Shown here one piece after another: positions 11,398-21,440 of a stretch of DNA of 64,000 bases. A model generated the notes under the pieces. It saw only the letters and a program-made list of their open reading frames with translations, was not told where the DNA came from and did no database searches. Position 1 is the first letter of the stretch; the number at the start of each line of letters is the position of its first letter. The translations under genes were made by a program, and so were the position numbers. Origin of the DNA: Lunularia cruciata (lineage: Eukaryota; Streptophyta; Marchantiopsida; Lunulariales; Lunulariaceae). Location of the stretch: NCBI GenBank assembly GCA_948567375.1, contig OX419758.1:32865001-32929000 (forward strand), given 5' to 3'.

Positions 11398-13074
11398 CTC
11401 AGACACCGGAGTTGTAGTGATAGTAGTTAGAATTATTTAACCAATTTCCCAAAGACTACTTTTTGAAGGTCAGATGTTTTGTTTGGGGTACTGACTTCAC
11501 AATGGTGCCCACCGTCACTTTGCACCATTTGCACCGTCGATTGTGCCGTCTGTGGGACCGTTAGGGTTTCAGCCCTAGCTCAAGTCCAAGGGTTTACTTT
11601 CAAAGTGCAACTCCATAGAGCTTACTTCTATGATGTTGAGCCTTCGAGTTCTTGGCTATGGTGAACAGAGACCGACAAACATCACCTGGATTCTCTTAGC
11701 TAGAGTGGGTGTGGCTTGACTGTAATCAATACCCAACTGTTGGCAGTTATATATATAGTGACAGATCAAGAATTGATCTAAGTTGAGTGTATTTGAGAGT
11801 TATAAACAACCTGATTACATCAAAGAAGTGAAGTCATGGGGAAATTGGGTGTAGGAACTTTGAGTGTTGGTAGTATCTCCAAGGTTGGTGGATCATTGGT
11901 AGCTCAATTGAAGTTCAGTTTTTCCCTAGTGTGTAGAAACTCATTCAATTGATGCAGATTTGGCAATAGGGCGGATGGTGTGTGGAAGTGCTTGCCAATT
12001 TTTGAGCACAAAAGAAGCAATTTTTGAACAGTGGTTGTGATTTTGAGCTCAAGAGGTGAAGGCAGGACCAATTTGTTACGAGTTGGGCTCAAAAAGTAAA
12101 ATTAAAGGTGGAGTTGGGAAGCTATTCTCATGAATTTGTGCTTTGGAGAAACTCGTGTTTTCAATTTGGCTCGAGTAAAGAGTTAGCAAGAGATTTGGCA
12201 GTCAGCCAAATTTAGGGTTTATGTCAGATTTTGGCTGGATTTTACATCATATTTTGGCCAGATTTGAAGGAGTATTGTTGGTTGGCCAGATTTAGAGGAC
12301 TTTTGCCAGTTTGGAGGACTTTTACAAGTTTGGAGGAGTTTTGCTAGATTTTGGAGAAGGTTTGAAGTGGCAAGAAGAAATGCTTCATTTGGATGAATTT
12401 TGGCATTCGAGGCTTTGAAGCATAAGGCTATGGGCTATGAGAGGCTACAAAGGCCTAGAAGGGCCAGCTTTTTGGTGTGAGGCTAGCTAGTTTAGAGTAG
12501 ATCCTGCTCATTGGTTGGCAAAATCTGCCCATCCTGCTAGATTGTGCACAATAGGGTTTGACCCCTAGATCTCTTGTTCTTAGACTGGTGCACTAGCCAA
12601 CTGGTCCACCCTCACTTGTTGTCCTAGTGGTTGTGCCACTGTTATATAAACACTTGTAGCTTTGGCTAGGAGAGATAGTTTGATCCCATTCTTGGTGATC
12701 ATGGTAGCTTAGGACTTAGATACAAACTTCTTTCATGTCAAATGCCAAATGGTGGCAGAGTTAGTCCCGTATTGTTTTATGAGATGGAGGGTTTTTGTTT
12801 AGATTTCTTGTGATTGGACCCCCTCCATTCTCTACTTCTTGTTTGTGCACCACGTTTGTGTGAGATGCCTTGACTTTTGAGCATTGGTGCTCTGGTGTGC
12901 TCTTGATAGTGAGGCGAGAGTGATGATCAGTCAAACTTACTGTGTTTCTCTCCAATGAGGTAGGAAGTGATGACCTACAGACTGTGAGAGTGCATGTTGT
13001 GTTGGTAGGTGATAGGTTGCCCTTTCTCCTAGTGTACTTATCTTGGTTAGAATTACATTAATGGGTGGCGTTCT
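11398..13074. other. No gene recognised; probable 5' region of element D
   Basis: Only short chance ORFs are seen. There are TATA-like stretches near 11745 (TATATATATAG) and 12642 (TTATATAAAC). An imperfect short-period repeat of TTTGGCCAGATTT / TTTGGAGGACTTTT units lies at about 12195-12370, and a tRNA-like sequence lies at 12541-12616. It could be a degraded LTR and leader of element D, but I found no paired LTR. Confidence 0.4.
12541..12616 (-). other. tRNA-like (pol III promoter-like) sequence, possible SINE head
   Basis: On the minus strand, TGGACCAGTTGG (complement of 12597-12608) matches the tRNA A-box consensus at 11 of 12 positions. About 32 bases further on, GGGTCAAACCC (complement of 12554-12564) matches the B box at about 9 of 11. 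The intervening CACCAGTCTAAGAAC resembles an anticodon arm. No CCA end, clear cloverleaf or A-rich tail was established, so it is not called as a tRNA gene. Confidence 0.4.
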
Positions 13075-13665
13075 GTGGGTATTGGCACTTGGGTGGTGCT
13101 TAGTTGGTGTTGGCACTTGGTAGGGTACTTGCAATTGCAACTTGCGGTTCAGGTTTGCAATTGTAGGTGCGGTTGCTTTGTCACGATAGAGTTCATTGGG
13201 GATTCTAGAGGAGTTAGCCTTGTAGTACACAATGGGTTTACTCGGAGTGGTGCTCGGTATCAGCTTGTACCTCAAGTCCCAATGGGGGAGGAGGTTGACT
13301 CTGAGTTGGAGTTTGACACAAGAGCTGATTCAATTGAGAGTGCACTTGGTGTGTCCGCACTGTTGTTGTGGGACATGGACGAGATTTATGGGGCCTCCAA
13401 AGGCCCTAGGTGTTACTCTGGTACAATGGGTACCATTGAGTTGAATGACTTCATCTAGGAATTTGATAGCTGGTGTGATCTATAGCAGATGTGGAACCCG
13501 ACTTTGTTCACACCTTTCATGGCATGGAAGGGGTTGTTTCAGCATTTGGACGGTCCATCAATGGATGATTACCATGAGTTTAGGAGAGCTTATTTGGAGG
13601 AGATTGAATTATGGAGATAGTATTGGTCTTTGAACTATGTCTCTATCACTTCAGGTTTGGTGGCC
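13075..13665 (+). pseudogene. gag: Element D gag, N-terminal part
   Basis: One frame runs from 13075 with in-frame stops at 13456 and 13486 and reads on through MWNPTLFTPFMAWKGLF, then DDYHEFRRAYLEEIELW, until it is cut by the solo A LTR at 13666. The Trp/Phe-rich capsid-like pattern fits a retrotransposon gag, but I cannot assign a named lineage. The true start is uncertain. Confidence 0.6.
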
Positions 13666-14357
13666 TGTGAGCCGGCCTGTCTCTCACTCAGGATGAACCT
13701 CTGATGGCTATTATGGTAGCGCACCATGGACTAAGAAGGCAAGGAACCCCAACTCCATCATACTCCTCCAAGGCTAACACTCCAAGACTCAAGACATTGC
13801 TCACTAGAGAACTCAATGAGAGAGAGATAGTTGCAAATGAAAGGATGATGAGTACCTCCTCACTCCTTGTTTATATACTTGTGAAATAGTTACGTACCAA
13901 AGTTACTAATTACCGTAGTAACTCAAGTTACTAGACTAAAAGTCAAGTAAAGTCAAAAAGTAGAAAGGAATATCCATTCACATGGGCATATTCCCCTAAG
14001 CATGTGGTCTTATCTTGACCCAACCACTAAAGCAAGGATTCCTTCACATGGGCTATCCTTGGACTAAAGAAGAATCCAAAACAAAAAGGCTTGCGGGCCC
14101 AAGAGTTCTCAACTCTTTCCCCAAAGCCAAACACCTAGGAATAATACCAAGTCAACACACTAAAATCCAAAATAGTGGTGCTCATCTTTTCTACTTCCTC
14201 TAAAGTAAGGTCCCATCTATCTTAGCTATGACTAACTTAAGCTAACCATGACTAATATAGAACCATCCTTTATCTCTATATAAATAATATCTCTTAAGTA
14301 CTTGTAATACCAAGCTAAATATCACAATACCACACACATGCACAAATGGGTGTTACA
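13666..14357 (-). repeat. Solo LTR of family A, minus strand
   Basis: The plus strand begins TGTGAGCC and ends TGTTACA, the reverse complement of the family A LTR, 692 bp long. It is flanked on both sides by GGCC (13662-13665 and 14358-14361), a perfect 4-bp duplication. No internal sequence is present, so it formed by LTR-LTR recombination. The element D gag frame continues across it when one GGCC and the LTR are ignored. Confidence 0.95.
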
Positions 14358-15624
14358 GGCCAAGAGTAGATTGGATGTACCTACAAGTTCTAGCTTGAGT
14401 AGTGTTGGTGGAGCTAGTAGAGGTGCACAAGCTAGAGATAGTGTTACCACAAGTGGAGGTACCGCTGCAGGAGGTGGTGTGGTACCAGGGTTTAACCCCA
14501 TGGTGGAGTTCTTCTTGTGTTTGAGGTAGAACTACCAAGGAGTGCGGACTAACAAGCTGAGGAGCTTGCAAGAGTTCTAGCAGAAGGCTAGAGAGAGCCT
14601 ACACTTGCATGAGGCGGCTGATCAGTTTCACTCAGGGAGTAATTGAGGCCCAAGCAGTCCAATTTTGGTATGGGATATTGGATAGGGAGTTGCAACATAG
14701 AGTTTGTGATGTTACGTTGTTACATGCTACTTTGCCTACTTTGGCAATGGTCTTTGGTTTGGCTAAGCATATTGAGCTCAACATAGTGGAGGAGAGAGTG
14801 GTGACATCTAGATTTGGTAGGGAGATCTCATCCACGGTTATGGCTTCTTCTAGAGTGCATCAAAGTGCACCACGCCCTGTTGGTTTTCAAGGACAAGGTG
14901 GATAGCCCAGATCCTATGGAGCAAGTGGAAGGCCTAGCAGAGCTAGCTCCTTACCTTCATTTTTGGGTAAGCAACAGCTAGTGAGTAATGGTGTTGCTTG
15001 TTGGACTTGTGGTGGACCTCACCATCAAAGAGAGTGTACTCAGGGTAGTGGACCTAATACCTCGGGTGCATCCCAGCAAACACAGAGGCAATGTGAGCAT
15101 TGCTACAAATTTGGTCACACTAGTGACCGGTGCTTTGACCTACACCCAAAGTTACGGAGTGGTAGGGCTGCTATGGCAGGTAGTAGAGGAGCTCCAATTC
15201 ATGGAGGATGAGGTGGTAGATGTGGTGGTAGAAGATCTACACCTAGTAGAGATGCAGTACCTACCCTTACTTTTGATATAGCTATGGCTACTTGGATTGA
15301 GCAGTTGGAGCAAAGATTGGCTAGTATGGCCATTGCTCAGAGGAGATCAGATTTGGGTGTTGAGGCTTCCACCTCATATGTTGGTGATAGAGATGCTTTG
15401 GACTTCATGTGCGGAGCAGCTTAGGTGGATGCATTTGCAGCAGTGACTAGGAGTGCAATACGTGCTCAAGAGCCTAGAGGAGCATCAATGGAGCTGGATC
15501 CGTAGAGAGGAGAGGTTCGGAGACAGGTCAGACTTCCCCAGTGTTTCATGCTATTTGAGGCATTGCAGACAACATCCATAGTTCCTAGATGTCCCAATGC
15601 AAGTGTGGTAGGTGGTGATGGAGT
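14358..15624 (+). pseudogene. gag: Element D gag, C-terminal part with two zinc knuckles
   Basis: Capsid-like sequence at 14609-14905 (TEAQAVQFWYGILDREL-type, with VFGLAKHIELN) is followed by two Cys-His boxes at 14998-15135. The first is CWTCGGPHHQREC (CX2CX3HX4C) and the second is CEHCYKFGHTSDRC (CX2CX4HX4C), both nucleic-acid-binding nucleocapsid motifs. Stops and at least one frameshift (between about 14530 and 14609) inactivate it. The sequence is cut at 15625 by the B solo LTR and resumes at 49457. Confidence 0.72.
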
Positions 15625-15980
15625 TGTGACAACCCAGCAAATATCACTTTTGCGGTAATCGGGTCAGTAGAGTTCGTTCCCATAGAGATACGATCCAGAA
15701 TTGGTCAAATACGAAGTCAAAAGTCACAATGGCAATTCTTCTTGATGGCTTCTTTAATCTCTTAGGTAGAAACTACACCCAGAAGAGAGTAACAAGCTCA
15801 CAATCTTGACAACTTGTCACGAATACACACACACACATAATCACAACATAGCAAATTCTGTCCAAACAACTCTTGATTGTGATGATTCAGATTCTCCCAA
15901 AGACGGCACTTCATTGTGAAGACCGATTTTGCCTCGGAATTGTGTTCCACCCCTACACTGAAGGCACAACTTCCTCGATC

Positions 15981-16672
15981 TATAACATCCATTTGTGCAT
16001 GTGTGTGGTATTGTGATATTTAGCTTGGTATTACAAGTACTTAAGAGATATTATTTATATAGACATAAAGGATGGTTCTATATTAGTCATGGTTAGCTAA
16101 AGTTAATTATAGCTAACATAGAGGGGAATTTACTTTAGAGGAAGTAGAAAAGATGAGCACCACTGTTTTGGATTTTAGTGTATTGACTTGGTATTATTCC
16201 TAGAGGTTTGGCTTTGAGGAAAGAGTTGAGAACTCTTGGGCCCGCAAGCCTTTTGTTTTGGATTCTTCTTTAGTCCAAGGATAGCCCATGTGAAGGAATC
16301 CTTGACTTAGTGGTTGGGTCAAGTTAAGACCACATGCTTAGGGGAATATGCCCATGTGAATAGATATTCCTTTCTACTTTTTGACTTTACTTGACTTTTT
16401 AGTCTAGTAACTTGAGTTACTACGGTAATTATTAACTTTGGTACGTAACTATTTCACACATATATAAACAAGGGGTGAGGAGGTACTCATCATCTTTTCA
16501 TTTGCAACTATCTCTCTCTCATTGAGTTCTCTAGTGAGCAATGTCTTGAGTCTTGGAGTGTTAGCCTTGGAAGAGTATGATGGAGTTGGGGTTCCTTGCC
16601 TTCTTAGTCCATGGTGCACTACCATAATAGCCATCAGAGGTTCATCTTGAGTGAGAGACAGGTCGGCTCACA
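15981..16672 (+). repeat. 5' LTR of A2
   Basis: 692 bp. It begins TATAACATCC, a mutated form of TGTAACACCC, and ends GGTCGGCTCACA. TATATAAA and the TTGACT pair are conserved. It is followed by TTTTTGGTTCCGTTGTCGGG, the family primer site with one change. It is preceded by GATC. Confidence 0.92.
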
Positions 16673-16713
16673 TTTTTGGTTCCGTTGTCGGGACCTCTCT
16701 AGAAGGCAAGATA

Positions 16714-16884
16714 ATGTTCCGCGTTCAATTCTACATTAGGCAGAAGGAGGCTATGAGAGCTCACTTGGAGAGAACCTTAGGAAAGGAGAGGGCTTAACTT
16801 ATGTTAGAGAACCAAGATCCATTTGTATACCCTGTAGTTCATTATGATGTCTTTGAGGTGATTTTGTACATCTTGTACACATGA
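16714..16884 (+). pseudogene. Family A leader short ORF (sORF-a), nonsense copy in A2
   Basis: This is the same 57-codon reading frame as at 38469-38639, from the ATG in ATAATGTTCCGCG to the TGA in ACATGAGAGG. GCT-GAA has become GCT-TAA in the middle. No indels have occurred. Confidence 0.6.
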
Positions 16885-17495
16885 GAGGAATTGGAGAGAT
16901 TGTGTGAGGTGGATTGTAGATTTTGGGCAAAATCTCAAGTTTGAGATCTAGACTTGAAATTTCTACACATGATAGCTTGGGTTATCTTTCAATTAGCACC
17001 GTTAAAATTATTATGAGAGCTAGTATGCGCACTGGGCTAGAATTTTTGAAAGTTGATAGGGTAAAGTTGATAGGGAAAATTGTACAGAGTCCGCTATTTC
17101 TTCACTTTTCAGTGAATTGTCCTGAAAATTTCCAAGAAAATTCAATGCATTGTATTCTACCTGCTGCCATAATAATTAGAGAGAGATCGTTTTTGCGCAG
17201 GGCGTTATGAGTTTTTGAATTGAGGGGGGTGATTTTCAGACCAAATCTGAAATTTGTGTGATGAATAGAAAGGTGGTTAGGCCAAATGGCTCAATGAAAA
17301 GATCTGAAATTTTGCAGGGAGGGATACCCTAGAGTTGTGATAAAGTGTGAAAAATTTCAGAGGACTATGACATACTGGTTGGGCGATTTGAATGACATTG
17401 TGAGGAAGGGTCAATTTGCAGAGTGGAGATCTCATGCATGAGGAGTGTGAGATCAACAAAAAGCATGTGAGAGTGTTTAGATTCATCTTGGAAAC
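16885..17495 (+). other. A2 leader between sORF-a and ORF1
   Basis: No convincing gene. It matches the A3 and A4 leaders (38640-39287 and 57027-57674) with small deletions, for example loss of about 16 bp near 16920. Confidence 0.6.
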
Positions 17496-17832
17496 ATGGA
17501 GGGTCATCAAGAGTGGAAATTGAGATTATGCAAAGTTCTTCAAGAGTTTGAGGTGATTGTAGGGGTGGATCTGAGGAAAAGAGAGTTTACAATAGAATTT
17601 GAAGAGAGTGTTGAGAGGATCCAAAAACCAACACCACTTGGAGGAAAGAGTGAGTCTAAGTGCTTTCTGTGTGGAGAGAAGGGACATAAGGCAAGTTCAT
17701 GTCCATTGACCTTTGAGAGCAAGAGATTGAGGGAAAGGAGAGGCTTACTTGACTTGGGTTTGTGTAACAATATGGAGTTTAGCGACAAAGTTAGTCAAGC
17801 TTATGAAGTAGATAATAAGACAAAATAGCCTA

Positions 17833-18057
17833 GAATATTCTAGAAGCATCTAAGAAGCTTCTTGGGAAGCTTCCTAACTAGTTAACTTGCACCCTAAGCA
17901 GGTAGCTTCTAGAAGGAAGCTTCTAGAAGCTTCTAACTAGCTTAGCTTGCACGCCAAGTAGGCGGCTTCTAGAAGGAAGCTTCTTGAGAAGCTTCCTAGT
18001 TAACTTGGCTTGCACTCCAAGAAAGCGGCTCAAGGAAGCTTCTTGAGAAGCTTCAAG
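17833..18057 (+). promoter_or_regulatory. Heat-shock element array in chromovirus LTR
   Basis: Heat-shock factors bind alternating GAA/TTC units spaced by 2 bases. Perfect runs are GAAtaTTCtaGAA at 17833-17845 (three units) and GAAgcTTCtaGAAgcTTC at 17916-17933 (four units). Gapped pairs GAAgcTTC occur at 17854-17861, 17866-17873 and again at about 17970-17993 and 18035-18056. All lie upstream of the TATA box at 18074. The same array is in the 3' LTR, offset by 5220. Heat responsiveness is inferred, by analogy with the ONSEN Ty1/copia element of Arabidopsis, whose LTR heat-shock elements drive heat-induced transcription. Confidence 0.75.
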
Positions 18058-18073
18058 GGACTTGTATGCTACC

Positions 18074-18081
18074 TATAAATA
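18074..18081 (+). promoter_or_regulatory. TATA box of chromovirus LTR
   Basis: TATAAATA, 17 bases downstream of the last GAAGCTTC unit. It marks the likely U3/R promoter. Confidence 0.75.
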
Positions 18082-18186
18082 CCAAGGCTGAAGCTCATGC
18101 TAGGCATTTGGAGTTTTCCCTCATTCAAGTGTCTCAATGTGAGCTTCCATTCTCCTATTTCTCTCCTCGGTTTCGGTCTTTTACAT

Positions 18187-18198
18187 TGGTATCAGAGC
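18187..18198 (+). other. Primer-binding site, initiator tRNA-Met type
   Basis: TGGTATCAGAGC begins one base after the LTR. It is complementary to the 3' end of plant initiator tRNA-Met, the usual chromovirus primer. Confidence 0.93.
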
Positions 18199-18456
18199 AG
18201 GAATGGGATGGATAAAATTTATGGACCACCAAATCCACTTCCGCCAAACCATTGGAACTTTCATGTCCAGATATTACCAAAGCATCATTTCACACAATTC
18301 ATCACCTCACGCTTTGGGCAGGATTTTCTACATATGATCACCGTGTCAGAGGAACCCTTGATACTTCCAATTGTAAGTTATGGAGAACGGTGGACGTGTT
18401 GTATCTACGTGTTAATCAACTAGATAAATTGCAGGTAGTGGAATAGAGTAGTAGCG

Positions 18457-19370
18457 ATGGCGGCAATACCGGATGTTATCCTTGCAATGCAACAACAAAT
18501 CGAGCATCTTACTCGATTGTTGGATGAATGAGACCAGCAACGACGAGAATAGATAGACAAAGCGCCAGTTCGAGATGGAGAAGATTGCATTCGATTTCCA
18601 AAACCCAAGGTGTTTGAAGGCAAGAATCTTCCAGGCACAGTGGAGAATTTTGTGTTTGACTGTGAACGTTACTTTGAAGCCACCAATCTTCAAGACGAAC
18701 GGAAACAAATTCTCTTGGCTTCTAGCCAATTGGATGGAGTGGCAAAACTTTGGTGGCGATTCCGAGTAGAAAGAGCTGAACGACAAATTGTTACACCAAT
18801 TTTTACATGGGCAGAATTCAAGGATGCAATACTTGGTCGATTTCAGACTATAAATGCCACCCAAGCTGCACGAGATAAATTGGCGGAGTTGAGGCAGATT
18901 GGCTCAGTGAGAAGCTACATCACACAATTTCAGAATATCATCATGCAAATTCCAGATATCCAAGAAGGTGAAGTTCTGGATCGATTTGTGCGAGGATTGA
19001 AGTCACGAACCAGATTGGAGGTGACCATGCGAGAGCCACAGAATGTAGAACAAGCCATGCAATTGGCTGAGCGTTTTGATTCCTTAGTTGCGACAACTTG
19101 GTCTCGACCTTGACCTACACAAAACCCACCAGTACCACGAGTGGAAGAACCGGTACCAATGGAGATTGATGCTATCCAACGAAGACCACTTGGCATAGCA
19201 GATAGAGAAAGATTACGACAAAATGGAGGTTGTTTTTATTGTCGCTAGTTGGGGCATCGCATTGCTGAATGTCCACTCAAGAATGGACGACCTCGACAAG
19301 TTGCCCAAGTGAAGGTTGTGGAGCGGAATGATCAGGGAAAAGAGGAATCCCAGTAGGAGATTTCGAGCCA
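18457..19370 (+). pseudogene. gag: Chromovirus C gag
   Basis: The likely start is MAAIPDVILAMQQQ at 18457. Stops follow at about 18529 (TGA) and 18550 (TAG), then a long open capsid segment 18610-19113 containing KLWWRF, FTWAEFKDAILGRF and QFQNIIMQIPDI, typical of a Retrotrans_gag domain. After a TGA at 19111 a nucleocapsid zinc knuckle appears as CFYC-x-stop-LGHRIAEC (about 19231-19272), where the stop is probably CAG changed to TAG. It is non-functional. Confidence 0.85.
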
Positions 19371-19382
19371 CCTACTGGGAGC

Positions 19383-21440
19383 TTGATTAGTTCCAATGGG
19401 ATTGAAGGCTCGACCTATGCAAGTTTGCTTCACTTGCAAGGTATGATATCTAATCGGGGTTGTAGAATTTTGGTTGATTCTGGAAGTTCAGAGAATTGCA
19501 TGTCTATGCAAGTAGCAAAGGAATTGGGTATTCCTATCAAGCCAATGATTGGAAGTAGTTTGATGATGGCGGATGGTAGAAAGGGTTCTGCATTCCGCAC
19601 CTTGCATCTTGTTACCTTCAAGATTGGGAAGGAGTATTTGGAGTGAATGAGGTTTGTAGTGGCACCTCTACACTATGATATCATTCTGGGTCTACCTTGG
19701 CTTGAATGTCATAAGGTTCAATTTGATTGGACCTGACACCAAATTCAAGTACAACACCAAGGTAGGAATTTCTGATTAGGCTGTCTGGCACCTCTGAGTA
19801 AGACACCTAAGAATAGTCAATCCCAAGATGGGAAGTTTGTCGAGAAGGTAGCCATAGAGCGAATCTGGAAGGGAGATGAGTCCCAAGATGGGAAGTTTGC
19901 CAGGAAGGCAACCATGGAGCAAGCTCGGAAGAGAGATGAGTCCCTAGAAGGGAAGTTTGTTAATGAAGCGGCCATAGAGCAAGCTTTGGAGGAAGATAAG
20001 TCTGTATTCGCGGTGTGGATCAAGCCGATTGCACAAGAACAATCTGAGGAGGGCCAAGTGTCGCATCAAGCGACGGTTGATCGGATAGTTCAAGAGTTTG
20101 CAGATGTGTTTCCGGATGATCTGCCAAAGGGATTACCCTCTGATCGAGGTATGCCCTTCAAGATCGAGTTATTGCCAGGGAGTACTCCAGTGAGTAGACC
20201 AATCTATCGGCTCTCACCAAAGGAGTTGGAGGAGTTGCGAAAAACACTTACAGAGTTGTTGGAGAAGGATTTCATACGACATAGTACCTTTCCTTGGGAA
20301 GCACCAGTACTATTTGTTCCAAAGAAGGATGGAGGACTTCGTTTCTGTATTGATTACCGTGGGCTCAATAAGCAAACCGTGAAGAATGCATATCCCTTGC
20401 CTCGAATCGATGACTTGCTTGATCAATCAAGTGGAGCACGATACTTTTCCAAGCTAGATCTTTGTAGCGGCTATTGGCAAATTCCTATTGAAGGAGAGGA
20501 CGTGAAAAAGACTGCCTTTCGTACAAGGTATGGACATTTTGAGTGGAGAGTTCTACCTTTCGAACTCACTAATGCTCCAGCAGTCTTCATGGATCAGATG
20601 CATCGGGTGTTGGAGGGGCTATTGGATCAGTCTGTGGTAGTGTTCTTAGATGATATCTTAATCTATAGTAGGACAGAGGCAGAACACATGAATCATGTGC
20701 GAGAAGTCCTAAGACGACTATGACATTGGAAATTTTACTGCAAGAAGTCAAAGTGTGCTTTTTGGCAGAAGGAGGTTACCTTCTTGGGTCATAAGATCTC
20801 ATCAGAGGGGATCAAGATGGAAGAAGAGAAGATCAAGGCCATTACTGATTGGCCTACCCCGAATGATGCTACCGAAGTACGAGCGTTCAACGGATTGGCC
20901 AGTTTTTACCGACGGTTCATCCACTATTATGCTCACATGGCTGCACCATTGACTGACCTCTTGGGAAAGAACTCGAGCTTCCAATGGACCACCAAGCATG
21001 AAGAAGCATTCTAGAAGTTAAAGCATATGGTGTCTTCAAGACCCATTCTTCAACCATATGATCCTCAACTACCTTGTGTGGTTGATTTTGATGCTTCTAA
21101 CTTTGCAATTGGAGCTATGTTGCAACAAGAATTTCCAGATGGACTACATCCTATTGCCTTTGTGTCTCGCCGACTAAATACAGCTGAAAGAAATTACTCT
21201 GCTCGAGATCGGGAACAACTTGCAATGGTATATGCCACCAAGGTATGGAGGCATTATCTCTTGGGGAAACAAGTGATCATGCGAACTGATCACAAGCCAT
21301 TGTTGCAGACCTTACACCTAGAGCACATGAGGAGTCGACATCATCGATGGGAAGAGCAACTCCAATTGTTCGACATCAAACTTGAGTACAAACCAGGTCG
21401 GTTCCATGTCATCCCTGATGCTCTATCACGACAACCTGAT
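19383..21440 (+). pseudogene. pol: Chromovirus C protease, reverse transcriptase and RNase H
   Basis: Protease: the active-site motif VDSGSSENCM at about 19470. RT (19914-20723 and onward): [35 protein letters not shown] and the catalytic box [10 protein letters not shown] near 20640. The conserved PFGLTNAP reads PFELTNAP, a Gly-to-Glu change. RNase H (to about 21440): VDFDASNFAIGAML, AERNYSARDREQLA and MRTDHKPLLQTL. Stops interrupt at about 19644, 20721 and 21012, the last probably from CAG. All domains are in canonical Ty3/gypsy order. Confidence 0.88.

Larger units (their letters stand above)
17763..18185 (+). repeat. 5' LTR of chromovirus C
   Basis: Starts TGTAACAATATGG and ends GGTCTTTTACA. 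It is rich in GAAGCTTC palindromes (see the heat-shock element entry) and carries a TATA box about 108 bp before its end. Confidence 0.95.

Noticed and set aside
12541-12616. Functional tRNA gene
   Set aside because: A and B boxes are present but no convincing acceptor stem, anticodon loop or cloverleaf could be built by eye.
13704-14203. Recurrent ~61-62-codon ORFs (MAIMVAHHGLRRQG..., MTQPLKQGFLHMGYPW...) in every family A LTR
   Set aside because: They are antisense or chance frames of the LTR itself. They recur only because the LTR recurs, and stops and substitutions do not respect the frame.
17833-18057. Chromovirus GAAGCTTC repeats as a simple HindIII-site artefact or plain palindrome cluster
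   Set aside because: The alternating GAA/TTC units with 2-bp spacing extend over 3-4 units and include a non-HindIII version (GAAtaTTCtaGAA), which fits heat-shock elements better than random palindromes.
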